Shown: positions 14,326 to 31,902, counted from the first letter of the stretch. The stretch: DNA of 64,000 nt from Apteryx mantelli (GCF_036417845.1 NC_089979.1:26973958-27037957), one strand, 5' to 3'. Numbers and translations: made by a program. The notes: a model not told the origin generated them from the letters alone.

Positions 14326-14710
14326 AAATTGTCTTAATACCACTGAAGCTCAGAGTAATTTGAGTGGGGGTGAGAACCGTGTGCAAGTCCTGAAGACAGT
14401 GCCTGTTAACCTTTCCTTAAACCAAGATCCTTTGGAGTCATCCAAAAGGGAATACAACGCAAATGTATCTGGGAGCTCAACGCCAATTACAGGGACTGGA
14501 GTGACTGTGGTAAAAGCAGAGGAGTTCACCCCTGTTTTTATGACCCCACAAGCACACTATGCAAGGGGAGAAAATGAGGAGCACCGAGGGGTTATCTTTG
14601 AACCGTACGAAGTGTCCAACATTGCACCCCACACAAATTATCTCAAAGATGACCAGCGTAGTACTCCTGACAGTACATACAGTGACACCTTCAAAGATGG
14701 AGGAACGGAG
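14326..14710 (+). CDS. GRHL2: GRHL2 exon 4 (variable linker)
   Basis: The largest coding exon seen, 385 bases. One base completes Arg (AG|A), then 128 codons run from [20 protein letters not shown] to TFKDGGTE, residues of about 94-221. The acceptor is TTTTTGTCTCACAG and the donor GTAAGT, ending in phase 0. It encodes the low-complexity, Ser/Thr/Pro-rich linker between the activation region and the DNA-binding domain. Conserved islands are [31 protein letters not shown] and [15 protein letters not shown]. The stretches between ([15 protein letters not shown] and [19 protein letters not shown]) differ clearly from human GRHL2 and contain small length changes. It is the least conserved exon of the gene here. 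Confidence 0.97.
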
Positions 14711-17700
14711 GTAAGTTTTGCATCTCAAATTAGCATTTAAGAACTCTATAAAAAGCTGTAAACAAGACAAGTAGATTTAAGCTGTCCACAAGGACCATGA
14801 GGAGAATAGTAATGCCAGTTTCAGCAAATTCATCTCTGCTCCTTGCCACGTTCCTCTCTCTTTCTATGCTCTTAATTGTAGAGGAACATCATAAGGTGTT
14901 TCAGAAGACAGGTTTTAAGTTGTGCTTACTGGAAACTGGGAGAGTAATAGATACTGAATAAGAAACATCTTGTGTCTTCAGGGATATTGTACCAAGCAGA
15001 GGATAGTTGCCATTCTGAAAGAAGATCAGTTATCCATTAAGATCTGCCTTCAGACCTATTCATAACAGTAAGAAATAATAGCCATTTTGTAACTGGGAAT
15101 TTCTTGACGTTTTCCTGAAAGTGCAAATTAGCAGTGTCGGCCTCTGCTGCTAGATAAAACTAAATAATTTATTCAGAAGCTGTCTATTGTGCTAAAGTGC
15201 TCCTCAATGTGGGTAGGTGAGCAAAACTAGCAGAATTAGGTGACTAGAGGGGAATGGAAAGGTTAACAGGCAGGGAAAGAGTCAGATGCATATGTATGCC
15301 GGGGAATGAGGAGGAGAGGAGAGAGAAGGAGCTGCCTTGTAGCTATTTTGCACTGTTATGCTGAGGCAAGTAATTTTAAAGTCAGCCTTAATACTGCAAG
15401 TACCCTCTGGCTGCTTTTGATTGCTGCAGAATAATGCAAACAAGCCAGAACTGTAGAAAGGTAAAAATCATTTAACGCTGATAGTACATCTGCAAATAAT
15501 TAGAGATATTATATGGTAAATTGCTCTTTGGATTTTCTCCTCCTCCATGAAATTTTTAATTATACAAAAGTACAAGACAAAAGCTACTTTAAGGCCGTGT
15601 TACTCTGACTGAATATATGAGAAATTTAGTGTCTGTTTGTGTGTATGTATTATAAAAAAGTAAATTGTCTCTAAACAAGCATTATAGATCAGGACATCTG
15701 GAGGTGAAATCCATGTTAAGATATAGAAACACACATTTAGGTCAACTGAATAAATGATTAATAAAGAAATCTAGCTTGCCATTAAAAGATCAGTAAAATC
15801 AAACTTAGAAACACGACTCTGCGTTATCAAATCACATTATTTCATTGTTACTGGTAAACGACTTTTTATGGGAGTCCAGTGATAATGTACACCTGGCATT
15901 CCCGCGGGTGCTGTCAGAGCAATTTCAGCGTGCTGGTCTCTTATGGGACAGGCTGCTGAAAGTTACCCAAACAGGCAGTCTGTTCTGTACAAAGTGCTGT
16001 CAAACGTGCAAAGTTGTTTGACTTTGGGGGTAAAAAGGGAAATTATATCTGCAAGCTGGCCTTGCATCCCAAAATCCAGGTTACGATATCAGTAATATGT
16101 TGTTACGTAATTTTTTTAAATTATTAGTCACTTTTTGCAGTATGTTTAAAAACAAAGTATGATACTTGTCATCTAGGCTTTCTCTGCAGTCCATGGAGAG
16201 TCCATGAGGCAGAGCAAATCTGGTTGCCTGAAGTGGGGGGAATGAATTGCCCTGTAGCACTCTTTCCTTCTCCCTCCTTGCTCTCTTCTCCACTGTATGG
16301 GGAGATGAAACAACTGCCTTTAACCAGGTCCCCACCTTGAGCTGCTTAAAAATTACGTGTGCTGAGTGCTGCTGTCAGTGGCCTTCTAGCCCCAAATGTT
16401 CACACGCCTGTGGCACAGGGAAGAGGGAAGGGCCTTTGCACCCCACTGCCGAAAGCTGTGCTGGGAACTGCCCCCATCACTCGCTCTTTTCCCCAGTGCC
16501 CCCATCTGGGACGAGCCGGCCCCAGCCCCGTGCTGCTCTGGGGACTGCTCCAAGGCAGCCTAAAGCAAAACGTCAAAACATACCAAAAGGGGAACTTGTG
16601 TTAAAGTAATGTTTGGAGTAAGAAAAAAAAAGTAGGTCGTCTTAGTTTTCCTATTCATTTGGTAAAAATGACATTTGCTCTGATGAAAAATGAATTTGCT
16701 CTGATACTCGCTCAATTTAAAAACATTGTGACTGCGTATTTATAAATTGATTCAAAATGTTTATTGAATGACTTAAATCTGTTATACCAAAGGAGTGCTG
16801 ACTTTTTATAGCTCCCTGTGGCAGTGGATGCCCTTTCCATAACTTGCTATGTTTTTCTGATACAATTTCAGCCATCTATGTAAATATACTTCTCATATCG
16901 TTCATATTCTTGTTTATAGCTATGATTAATTTATTAGTTCTTTAAAAATGTAGGCCAAAATTTTCAAGGGCGGGTAAATCACTTGAATGTTTTTGAAAAT
17001 GTTACTTATAGACTTTATATAAAATGTGACTTAAATGTTAATATGAAACCCTCTTTACTGTAATACACCCCAGATGTCAGATTTCTTACAGTATTCAGCT
17101 TACATGTTTTAATGCACATGGATCCTTGACTTTTGATCTTCGGGAAATACTCCTTACCCGTACACAATACCTTTGCACTTTACTAGTATCTGAATGGATT
17201 GTGGCACAATTGCGTATAATGTAACATTAAAAACTGTGTTACAAATTACCTAACTTGATGCTTGTGGAAACAAAAGAGCTCTTTATTGCTGAGTAGTTAT
17301 CACAAAAGAAATCCTGGAGATTAAATGTAATGATCTGTCAGTGAATCAGAGAGGCTTCAGCAAAAACATGTTTCAAGCAAAAGGCAAGCCAAGAGGAAAA
17401 AGCAAGGCTTACGCAGTAGGGTGCAAACGGGCTCGTTTGCTCAGGAAGACAGAGCAAAAATTCTTGCTTAGTCTACGCAAAAAGACCTAATTTTTCAGAA
17501 TTCTGCCTCTTGGTGTAATTTTTTTTTTTGATAGGTGTGCTTTCATTTTGTAAAGTGACTGTAGATCTACTTTCAATTTGTAGAGTGTGTATTTCACTTG
17601 AACAGAATCTTATGTTGCAGATAAAATACTTGCTTAGCCTGCATCACCACACCTATTCAAATTAGGCAGTATAATAATAAAAAATTTTCCCAACATTTCT

Positions 17701-18140
17701 GTGTGGACTTTCAGGACAGCCAGCCATGTAAATATGTTTAAACAAAGCAAAATGAAAGAACATAGTGTGAAGTCTCTGGAAAAAACTATAATTTCATTTG
17801 AAAGTCTGCTTGTCTTTGAGATGGGGTGTGTTTTTATAGGCTTGTTCTAAAATATATTAATGTGTAGGCAAAGAGTTCAATAAGGCAGAAGAGGTTTTTC
17901 TGCTACATTCCTGTGGTCACTAGATAGGTTATGAAAAAATCCAAAAGCTTCGCATAAATAAATTCTATCAATTCCAGTTTGAAGATCATGTAGAGTCCAC
18001 TCCAGTCAAGAGGAATTTTGAGTTTTAAATGGCTGATGGTTTCCTCTGAGGGGTCTCTAAATAACTATAATTTTACTTTTATTGGTAATTTTCATTTACT
18101 TTATATAAAATTATATTTAATTGGTGTTTTTATTTTTCAG
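14711..18140 (+). other. GRHL2: Intron 4
   Basis: Non-coding, 3430 bases, from GTAAGT to TATTTTTCAG. It is mostly AT-rich, with a somewhat GC-richer stretch at about 16370-16560. No repeat family or RNA gene was recognised. Open frames near 16247-16609 have no resemblance to known proteins. Confidence 0.9.
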
Positions 18141-18193
18141 AAGTATCGCAGTGTGTCAGTGGGGGCTGAAGAATATATTTACGAACAAACCAG
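18141..18193 (+). CDS. GRHL2: GRHL2 exon 5 (lead-in to DNA-binding domain)
   Basis: Exon of 53 bases encoding KYRSVSVGAEEYIYEQT plus AG, the first two bases of a Ser codon completed by exon 6 (AG|C), residues of about 222-239. The human peptide from memory is [20 protein letters not shown], so this exon is well conserved with conservative changes. The acceptor is TTTTATTTTTCAG, a strong pyrimidine tract, and the donor is AG|GTATGG. It lies just before the CP2/grainyhead DNA-binding domain. Confidence 0.95.
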
Positions 18194-19449
18194 GTATGGC
18201 AAAACCTTTGAAATATGTTGACTGGCATCACATAAAAATGTATCAAGGAGAAGCTCCCTGTGTCCATTTCCCACCTTGCCTTTCCTTGCCTGGGGCCCTT
18301 GCAATGCTCCCTTGATGCTCACCAGCATCGCTCCTCCCCTCTTCTCCTGTGCATGTTAGCTTTTGAATCTAACTGAATTATATCTTTTACATCTTTATTA
18401 TCTTCCCCCAGCACCATTTAAAGTTGTAACTCCTCTGGAGTCCCTGGAATTATGCAAGAATAAAACTGTTAAGAGAGATCCCCCGGGTACAGGGCACAGC
18501 TTTGACAGCTAGGTCATGGAAGATCTTCCTCACCTTTCAGATTGGCAGGATGCACAATTCAGATGTCCAGGATGGCTGAACTGGCTCCACCAACTTTATG
18601 CAATTCCTTTCTTATTATTATTCTTTATTTCTTCCTCATGCTAGTAGGTTTTCTGGGAAACCCTTTGTCTTTTTACAGTATTTGTTGTGGTACTTCATTT
18701 TTATATATGAATAATATAAATAAAGTATCTATTTCAAACCATGTAAAACCCCCAAAATTTCAAAAACCTTGCTAAGCACAGAAAAATGCACACATAGAAT
18801 GGGCATACTTAAACATAGTCACTTAACTAATAAAGATTGTAATCAATGAAATTTTTAAGCTGGTGCTTAATTTTGTGCCTGTGAATAGTTGTTTATATCT
18901 GAGAGATTATTCTCATTTTAGAAACAGGAAAATGCCTACATGATTTTTCCTGGAGTAGGCATATGACTGTTCCTGTAGTGGAGGTTTTTTATAGCCTGAT
19001 CTTTTCTCTGATGAATATTGAAACAATCAGTAACTTCAGTGGGCTCAGAACTGAGTCATTATACAGAGAGCACATATGAAGCTGATCTTTAGCAAAGAGT
19101 TCTCACTTGCTCTGCTGGATGTTCATAAAATCTAATTCTGGAACATTGGCATCATTAACAGTTCTCAGAAGTTAAAATCTTTCATGCTATAACACAAGTC
19201 AGCTTTAGAGTATAACCTTCACATGCACACTCAGAAAAGCAAATACATCTTTTTAGGGAGTTACCTGGAAGTAGGTGCTCAGAAATGTAATCTTCAGATT
19301 AAAAAAACAAGTAGGGAATATGAAAGTAATTGAAGGCCTGATATAAGCTCCCTTGATGAATGTGGAGGGCTTTAGCTAAGACCCATGTTGAGTTTCAGAG
19401 CAGGGTTAGAATCATTTGAGTGATGATTGCATTAGGTTTACGAGGGTAA

Positions 19450-19600
19450 GGGTAGTCCTCCCACTTTAGGGCATAATCTGATTGCCAGCTGGGATCAAGA
19501 AGAAATTTCCCTTGTGGTACAACACAAAGATTGCATAACTGGCCAGTGCGGTGTGTCTGGGATTTACATTTTTAAAAGCTTTCTGAAACATACAGAATAC
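19450..19600 (+). repeat. Decayed LINE 3'-region-like fragment (CR1/L3-like)
   Basis: The words CTCCCACTTTAGGGCATAA, GGGATCAAGAAGAAATTTCC, TTGCATAACTGGCCAGTG and CTTTCTGAAACAT follow the order of a widespread old amniote repeat that I associate with CR1/L3-type LINE tails. The assignment is from memory and the copy is heavily diverged. Confidence 0.4.
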
Positions 19601-20230
19601 CAATAAACAGAAGACCAAGGAGTTGCAGACTTAGGCAGCTCTGTTAGGACACTGTGTGTCTGACTTTGGTTTGTCCTAAGCCCTTCTTAAAGGGTGTCCT
19701 CATTCGGCTGTCTGTCTGGTCAGAGGTTTTGAGGTGCACCTCCCAGGATGCTTAGAGGGCTTGGGTTCATGGCGTACAGCAGTCTCAGAGTGCACAATCT
19801 GCATTCCCTTCATGTCAAGCTAAATCAGAGGATGTGCACCTACCACTAATGGGCATCCAGGCCATAGGAGAAGACAAGAGCTAGTCCAAAGTGCTCTCCT
19901 TGCTGAAGCATACACAGGGTGGATGCGGCGTACTCAGCGCCAGCAGTTCCACTGGTTGTTTGGAAGCACTTGTGATCAGTAGGTGTACTAGGTATGTGAT
20001 AGTATTTATTTTTCACTTTAACTTTGCTTTGATTTATAACTTTTAAGCAACTAGAAAGATGACTGACTTTACATATATAAGCTAGTGTAATCAAAAGCAT
20101 TTGGAAATTGTCTTCATTTCAGGTTGATATTAAACTGTCTGAAACTTCTTTCTTTGGATAGAAAGAAAGTAGACCATGATACTTCTTTTTTCTTCAAGTA
20201 GGGATTTTAATGCTATTATTATTCATGCAT

Positions 20231-20253
20231 TTCAGTGATTTTTTTTCACTGAA
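20231..20253. repeat. Short perfect inverted repeat around a T tract
   Basis: TTCAGTGA at 20231-20238 and TCACTGAA at 20246-20253 are perfect reverse complements separated by seven T. This gives an 8-base stem. No function is assigned. Confidence 0.8.
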
Positions 20254-21421
20254 TAGTGAACTAAATAGAACTAAAAATGTTCTGGTCTTTTCCTTATTTC
20301 CATATTGCTATGGCAGTGTTATGACGTCCTGGAGTATTTGCTTGAACTAGAAAGTTAAGGATGCATTTTTGTTTTAGACCAGCATATCCATCCTTTTGGT
20401 GCTACTCCAGCACTGCTTAAATATTTTGCTGAATTAGGACCTTTGTGAAAATGCTTCCCCCCATCCCCAATTTGTGGGGACAACCTGTAAGTGACTCCTT
20501 GCATTAAACCTCCTGTGGTGACCAAATGCAGTTTGAAGAGAACATTTATTCTGTAAGGCAAACATTATTTTTCATTTAAGAGAATGTGAGAAGCTTCAGG
20601 CATAGTTTTTATTGGATTATTGTTCAAGCTTGTTACTGGAAGAGGCTCTGTGAGAATTGCATTCAGCAAACGGTTCACTAGTAATGGTGCTTTAAACTTT
20701 TCATGGCCTGAGAACTGCTTCTAAAGGTGACGAAAGGTTCTCCTATGAAGGAGGGTCTTTTCTAAAATCTCTGTTCTGGTACAAAGGCAAACTGTATCTT
20801 TTTCTCTAAATTCTGTTTTTCTAAGGGAGGTTTTTTAATTGCAGAATCCAATTAAATGTAGGTATTTTGTGCTGTCTGATTAATTTTGAAAAGAATACTT
20901 GTCAAAAAATTGATTGCATATTGTCTTTACATGAATCTACTGTCCCTTCTCCTGTTTGTATTCCTTCTCTGCCCTGTTCTGAAAGTAGCAGTTGGACTTT
21001 CCATTCTCCATATGCATCTTTTGCAACAAGTTTTATTCTGTTCTTTTTGAACTTCTCTTTCTGTGACACTTCTAAGTTTAAATATCAGTGGAGGTATCTG
21101 ATTTCCTTGTAATATTGCAAATTATGCTGTATTCCCTCTTAGCATTTGTCCTTTCACTGTGAGTTACATAGCCTTGTACTTTATGGTGGTTATTGTCAAA
21201 GAAAGCAAAGATGTAGTCTTTGATTGAAGAGACTTACAGACCAAACAGGCTCATGCTCAATTGCCAGATCTGATGAACTTGCAAAAAGAAATTATATTTT
21301 TTAATACTTGAAGTGTGACCTTTTCCTGGAATATATTATTAGCTTCTTATTGGTTCATGCTATGCTTATATAATGTATGAAATATATAATAAATAGGGAC
21401 AAAGAGAAAAGGAGAAAGTGA

Positions 21422-24852
<3,431 letters not shown>

Positions 24853-26544
24853 TAGTGGCCAGGGTGTTTGTTTCATTTGATTTTTTCAAAGACTGATCCA
24901 TTCTTTGATCTGGTGACAGCCCATATAACAGTTACGTTAGCTAATCTGATGGAGTGCGCTGCTGGGCTGGGGAAGGTGTGAATGCGTTGGGCCCATGTTG
25001 CTGCAGAGGCCTTGGTGTTGTGTCACTAGCCTCAGAGTCACACTGCCATCCCTGCAGGGACTGCACATGAGCACAGAGGACTCCCGCACCCACGTTTCTG
25101 ACTGTTGTCAGTCTCACGTAGAAGTAAGGGAGAAACTCTGAACTCTGATGTGCTATTCTGAGAGCACTGTTTACCGTTCATCCCATCTAAGGTATTTACA
25201 AGCCCATTTCAGCCACAACTGCCCTATCCGCATGCTTGGGAAGCTTTCAGCAGAGGAAGAACATATACCTACTGCCAAGGAGCCTAAAGCTGAAATCTGT
25301 GGGAGTGTCTAGACTTCAAGCGCTTCTCCCCTCCCACATGCAGTTTACACACTGCAGTGGATTCCAGTCGAAGGAGTCAGCTAGACCAAAGCAGGCAAAG
25401 TCTATCTTGTTTTGACCGCCTGAGGGAACCAAACCATTGAATGGCAGGAATGAGAGGGGGCAGGGGGGAAAAAAAGCAGAGTGACTTGGAGAGAGCACTG
25501 AGGAAAGCACTACAGGACTTCAGGGGTGATCAAACATCTCCAGCCCTGGGAAGCAGTCCCTAAATGGTCCTACTCACATAGTGCCTCTTGACTTTCAAAT
25601 GCTGCAGCCTCCAGTGAGGTTGGCATTATTTAAAGTCAAGTGTATTTGGTCAAAGCTACTGGGCAACTATTCCTGAATCTCCTCTCTGCCTCTTGTCCTG
25701 TTGTTGTAGTTCTGGCTGAAATGTTTCCCCGACTCTTTTTTTTCTCCTTTGGAGTACTTAAGGCAGTAAAACTTTCACCCCAGACCAAATGACTTCTATC
25801 ATGACACATTAAAAGAGCAAGTATGTCATGTCACAGCTATTTCTGAAGCCTACCTGTTTTTGTGCTAGTCTGTACAAGCTTGCGATACCTTCGAAGGTAT
25901 GTGCCGAAAAGCTAGTTCCATTGCAGTGCCAACACCCTCCGACTGCTGCAGCAGGATTTCACTCACGGTGTCCCTGACACATTTCAGTCCCCTTACCCAA
26001 GTGAGTCAGCCTGTGAAACATATTCTGTAAAACAGTGCCCTGCGAAACAAATGCTGTGCACAAGCTATGTGTTTACCTGTGTTAAAATGAATGTCTTTTA
26101 TGTTTCTGCTAATTTGAGAGGAAACTGAGATGAGATGAGTCTGTTCTGACTTTTGTGGCACTTTGGTGTGTACTCTATTTAGACTGCAAACATGAGCAAA
26201 GCCTGGTGTAATGGGACTTGCTGATACAGCATTCCTTGTCAGATGTAAAAACTAAGAGCACAGTTTACCTCAGTGTTTTCAGAAGACCTAAATGTTACTA
26301 AGTAGTGTTTTCTTGAGAACAGTTGAAATATGGCCTTAGCTCTTAGCAAATAAAGTGTTTTTAAAGCACTTTTCCTTTTATATGGGACTTATAATTGTGG
26401 ACCTTTGGCTCCTGTGCTGTCAGTTTTGCTGTCCCCTTTAGGACAGAATGGTTCCTAACTAGATTTCCCATATAGGCATCAAGCTCCCTTTAGCAAAACT
26501 TTCCATTTTTCTCATGGGATGATCTAACTGATCAACTTCATCCA

Positions 26545-26641
26545 GTTCAGAAGCTGGTTCTGCTTTGAGTGGGGCTAGGGTAGGGCTTGAGCCAGATGAC
26601 ATCCGGTGGTCCCTTCCAACCTAAATTATTCTGTGATTCTA
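26545..26641 (+). repeat. CR1 LINE 3'-end fragment
   Basis: GTTCTGCTTTGAGTGGGG, then a GAGCCAGATGAC part, GGTCCCTTCCAACCTAAATT and ATTCTGTGATTCTA match the 3' end of bird/sauropsid CR1 (CR1 retrotransposons characteristically end in ATTCTRTGATTCT repeats). It is a 5'-truncated copy with no open frame. Its presence is the best lineage clue in the window. The left edge is approximate. Confidence 0.85.
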
Positions 26642-26819
26642 CAAAGATTTTAAAAATTCCACCCCAGATCCTTGAAGGGCTCCTGAATACTGAATTAGGG
26701 CCCAGACCCTATAGAGCGAACAGAGAGAGTTACGTGACTGTGAGTGAGATTAGCATGTGCCGGGATGCTCCCTGGAGAGCCATTTAAAGGGGCAGTGAGA
26801 GAGGCTCGCTCAGGACAGG

Positions 26820-26854
26820 CGTATTTAATGGCGTTCCACCTTCCCATTTCCGTG
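26820..26854 (+). repeat. Diverged 35-base direct repeat, copy 2
   Basis: Partner of 24788-24822. It lies about 180 bases downstream of the CR1 end in the same orientation. Confidence 0.7.
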
Positions 26855-29800
26855 CAGATTCTGCCTGTCTCCAGGGGACGGGCTGGCAATCTCTTTCTGC
26901 TGGTAGCCCCACTTCTGCTTGTTATTCTGGGTCCCACTCCTGGGGATGAGCCACATTTCTGCAGGCAAATCTCTGTTAGGCTTGTGCTTTACTGGTCTGT
27001 GTCCCTTTCTGGAGCTGTGGCCCCTTGTTTGGAACCACTGGCTTGGCTGCTTTAATAAATACTGCCAGCATGCATAAATACGTGAACTACTCCCCTTCCT
27101 CCCCAAAGTCATTCTTTTCTTTTTCAAAACTTGAGCAGAAAAGGAGGAGATTCTCTTTATACAAGCTTTACCCATGACCTAGAAATGCCTAGGGTCAGTT
27201 CCTTCTGTAGCCAAAGGAAATTTCTGCCCTCGCCTCCCCCCAAATTGTCCCCACTCCTGAGCGGGATTGGAGTCGGGTCTGGAGCAGTGGCAGTGGTGGG
27301 AGTCCTTGTGCTTTCCTGTTAAAGCCTGTTCCCTGTGATCATTGACCCACAAAATAAGAGATAGGACAGGGCTCATGAAAGTAAATGAAACACTGGAGTA
27401 TAGTGACTGGGGCACTAATCAGGGTCTGAGTCCCAGCTTCTGGGATCATTTGCAATCACTGAAGATTAAAGTTATAGCAAAATAACCTTTGTTACCTGAA
27501 GTTAATAAATATTAATTTTTATCATTTCCAGGGTACAGTATTGGGGGCTACATATAAAGTTCTGTATTTATAAAGTATCTTTGATGGTGTGGTAGGACTT
27601 ATACAGTATGTTGGCATGTATTTTGTATTCTCCTCCTACTCCAATGGCTGTTTCTCTTCTCTTGTCTTCTCACCCAGATTTGATGTGTCATTTTCCTTAT
27701 CTTGCTGAAGAGACACTTTGGATCAGGGATTTTGAGTATGTGTTGCACTGGGTGCCCACAGTGCCATGGTGTGTAGTATATAAGGGCCCACACTTCAGAT
27801 TAAAAAATTTACCATGAAGCATATATAAAGGGTTAATCTTTTATTAGATTCCTTTTAAACTATCTATATATGAATAGCCGTAAATATATTTAACATGTTC
27901 CATAGACATGCTTATAACCATTAGTACTATGTTAACTTAAATGTTTATAACATGTTAAACACTTGTGAATCCTTTTTAAGTGTTTATGAATGAACTTTTA
28001 ATCTAGAGTGTGACTTGCAGAATAACAAAAGGTGACAAAGGCTTTTTTTTTTTTCTTAACTTCAGCTATTATGCACTGGTGGTAGCTTCAAGAGTGATAG
28101 CTACCATGCTGCTAACTTCTCTCTACTGATAAACAGTTATATTAATCATTTTTTGAACTTTTTTTTTACTTTATGTGTTTTTGATTTTTTTAATTAGTAA
28201 TGGCCATCAGCTGCAAATTGAAATTGAGCATATGAAACTGCTGAGTTCAGAGAAGTTACAGAGCTGGGTTTTGGGTCTGGGCTGTTCCTGATTTTTTTCA
28301 GAAAACTGTCTGCTCTTGTGTGAGGGTCCGTAGAAGACTGATAGATCAGTATTTGGATATTCTTTGGTATCAGGATACCATTTCTGGAGTTAGGCTGAAA
28401 TATATCTGGTTGGTGGTAAAATCACACAGCTTTGTAAGTCTTTCAGCACAAGAGAACTTTTTCTTTTGGCAATGAACTAAATACTGAAATTATGCAGAAT
28501 TTTTGCTGGTCTTGGTGCTAAGCAGCTAGTAATAAGAAAGGTCCTTAGCAATCAGATCATCAAATGAACTTCAGATGTTCTAATTCTGGTTGGATGGGTT
28601 AGATTCAATATGAGATCTGAAGATACATTGACATTAATAGGATAAGCAGGTACTTAAATGTAAGCAGGTGCTAGGTGCTTGAGGAGTAGACTTGAGGACT
28701 TGACACTTACTAAGCAAGAAGTAAAAGTGTTTTCCAGAATTTAGGCTTTGTGCAACTATGGATTTTTGTGGAAAAGCAGGCACTTCTACACTTTCTAGCA
28801 GCAGGAGTGAGAATTATTTCTGAATTTTCCACAGTACTGTGCAGTGGCATTGAGTTTCCCCTTTTAAAATACTGCAGCATAAAGAATACAATAGTAGATT
28901 ACAGCAAATATGTACTTGTTTGCTCAGAATCAGTACCATAATTTGACCAATACTGGAACAACTTCAAGCATAGATGTACAAGAGTGGGTATGGGAGCTTT
29001 AGATTGGGTTTATCTGTGCTCCAGGGTTTTACCCATATTTTATCCAGCATAGGTTGTATTATTTATATGCTCAATACAAAAACTATTACAATGGCATGTA
29101 ATAAATGCAAATGATTAGTGTTTAATGTTGAAATCTGTCATTGTTTAATATGCAGTTTACCCAATGAGAAAGGAATTCCTGTAAAGCTGTTTTCTTCCAT
29201 ATCGAAGAACCCCAATTTTCTATTTCTGGTAACTCACAGCAGCAGGAGAGGAGAAATCATAGTCACACTGACACTTTTCAAATATACTTGGATGTAAATG
29301 CTTTCTTAATCTACTAAGGATCCTTTAAAGTTATTTGTAAATTATTGGGAATAGAATGCAATTCTGCTTTTAAACAGCACGTCACATATACAGTTCATGA
29401 GATTTGTGTGTGGTAATTGAGGAAGCGGGGGCATGCATTGGGGGAAGGGAAGGGTTGGTGGGATGCTATGTTCTGACAGCCTTTTCTGAGAAGAAAACAT
29501 GTGTCTTTACAAGACATCTTGTTCATGTCTTTCCAAAGAGCACCTACACAGCACGCCCATATGCAGCAGGCAGTTGCACGAGGCACTTTTTTGGTGAATC
29601 ATAAATTTAAGGGGTGGGTGGATGTGTGCACATGCATATTAAACTACTTATGTGTCTTCTAATTCCTCTCATTTGCATTCCTACACTGAATTTAGATAGT
29701 GAAGCCAATGACTTTGGTTAGAAAGGGGATCTGAGTTCATGAAGGGAATAAAAACCCGCCAGCCCTCTCAAACACCATGTTCAGTTGCTGCATCACTGAA

Positions 29801-31152
29801 TGTCTTTGTTATGCTTAAGCCTAAGGTCAGAACAGGGACTTCTTACAGTGTCCAAAGTCCTTTCAAGTATCCCAAGTGCACAGTTTCACTTGCCTGGTAA
29901 ATCCCAGCATCCCTGCCTGCCAGATGAGAGAAAGGTATACTAATTGCTTGTGTCTCTTTTATGTTAAATCATTCTCCTTGCAACAATGATTTGTTATAAA
30001 TGCTTTTGAAACAATTATTATCTTATTATTTTTAGAGACCTATATTTTATTTTTAAAAAGTTAAATAGGGAAGAAAAGGAATACCGCATCCATTTGGGTT
30101 TCTCATTTATAGAATACAAAACCATTGTCTTCCTACAACTGCATACAAAGCTAAGAATCAACATGCTTCTGAAGTACAGATTTGAGCAAAAGTTAAAAAG
30201 ATCAAGATTGCTGCATTGCATAATCTGAGCTCTCTGGTACTGAGACCAATTACAGCCCTCAAGGGCTTCTAATGAAGTGTATAGATACCAGAGAGATTCT
30301 TCCTGAAGAATCTGAAAGTTCCTTTAATCAGGCAGGTATTACCTCCATACAAACCTGGTCTCTCAGTCTATCATCACAGAGAACAAAGTGCATTAAACTG
30401 TCTGGCAAAGGAAGAAAAAAGGGGGCTTGTCCTTCCTACTTTGCTTTTCGATTATAAGAAAGACCTGGAAGTTTTCTTCCTTATGTGCTTTTCTCCTCTT
30501 ACTATTTTTTCTGTCGTCTTTGAAATTCAGGCTTCCTCCCTCTTGCTTTTTACTCCTTTTAGGAATGCTAGTTACTCGATAATATCAAAGGCCCTTTTGA
30601 AATAAGTGAGAAAAGGGTGCAGGTTTTGTATTCAGACAATTTAAAAATCTCTATGTTTTGTTTGCTATTTTAGTATCATTTACACTTTGGAGAAATGGTT
30701 TCTGCGGGTATTCGACAGAGATCCAGCATCTGGTGCTATAATTCTTAGAAAAGACAAAAAGGTTGAGCAAGAAGTGTACACTTCTGATTATTTCCTTCAA
30801 TGACAGGGGTAATAGCTGTCTCTTAAGCTATTAGAAATCTTCTTTAGGTTTTACCATAATGTCATTTCTTTACGTCAAACTTGAGACGTTCCTTTTAAAT
30901 GTTTCAATAGCCTTAGTTAATTTTCCAGTCTTAGCTATTCCTTTTTACTGCCAAGCTAATGAATGCACCCACTCACCACAGTCATACTGATTCCTTTTTG
31001 AGAGTAAGGAGTATTTTGCAAGAACATTAGCTAATGAAGTAGTATGCATTACACACAAGCTGCAGTATATTACCTCTTTGCAAATAAGTTTATTAATAAC
31101 AATACATAAGCAATACATTAGGTAGTTTTGATGTATTAGACAACCCATTTGA

Positions 31153-31368
<216 letters not shown>

Positions 31369-31902
31369 TAAAAACCATCCACCCTCAGTCACTGTTCCAC
31401 TCCTCTCTCCTCTATAACCAACATAAGAAAGATAAGTGGAGGTGAGAAAGCTCTCTCTCCTCAAAGACTGGCAAACCTTGATCTGTCACTGTCTCCAAGG
31501 ATTGTGGTCATTCATAAAAGGCAAGGTGGTGTGTAACAGCTGTCAGGATGATACTGCATATACATGCGTATCCCTGTCAAATAAAAGGAGATGCAGTCCT
31601 GAGGAAAACCTGCAGGGCTGTCAGAGCATAGTTTCTTATTTGTGGCCTTTCAGTGATTTTCCATTTAAAATATGCCCAGCCTGAGAAGCAGTAAGAGGTT
31701 TTTTCCTACCTGCAAGGTCAGTGTAGGAAACAAGGTGAATGTTTCCTTTCTCCAGATTATCATCTTTCTACACTATTAACATTACCAATAATCAATATTC
31801 TGTATGCTAGACTATGCTGTCCCTGGTGTTTGTGCCATTGTTTTCCAGAAGGTAACACAGACTGGCCTTGCAATTGGAAATGAGCATATTTTTGGTGAAT
31901 TC

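Noticed and set aside
26700-27060. Possible solo LTR near the second 35-base repeat
   Set aside because: I could not find TG...CA ends, a target-site duplication or a convincing poly(A) arrangement.
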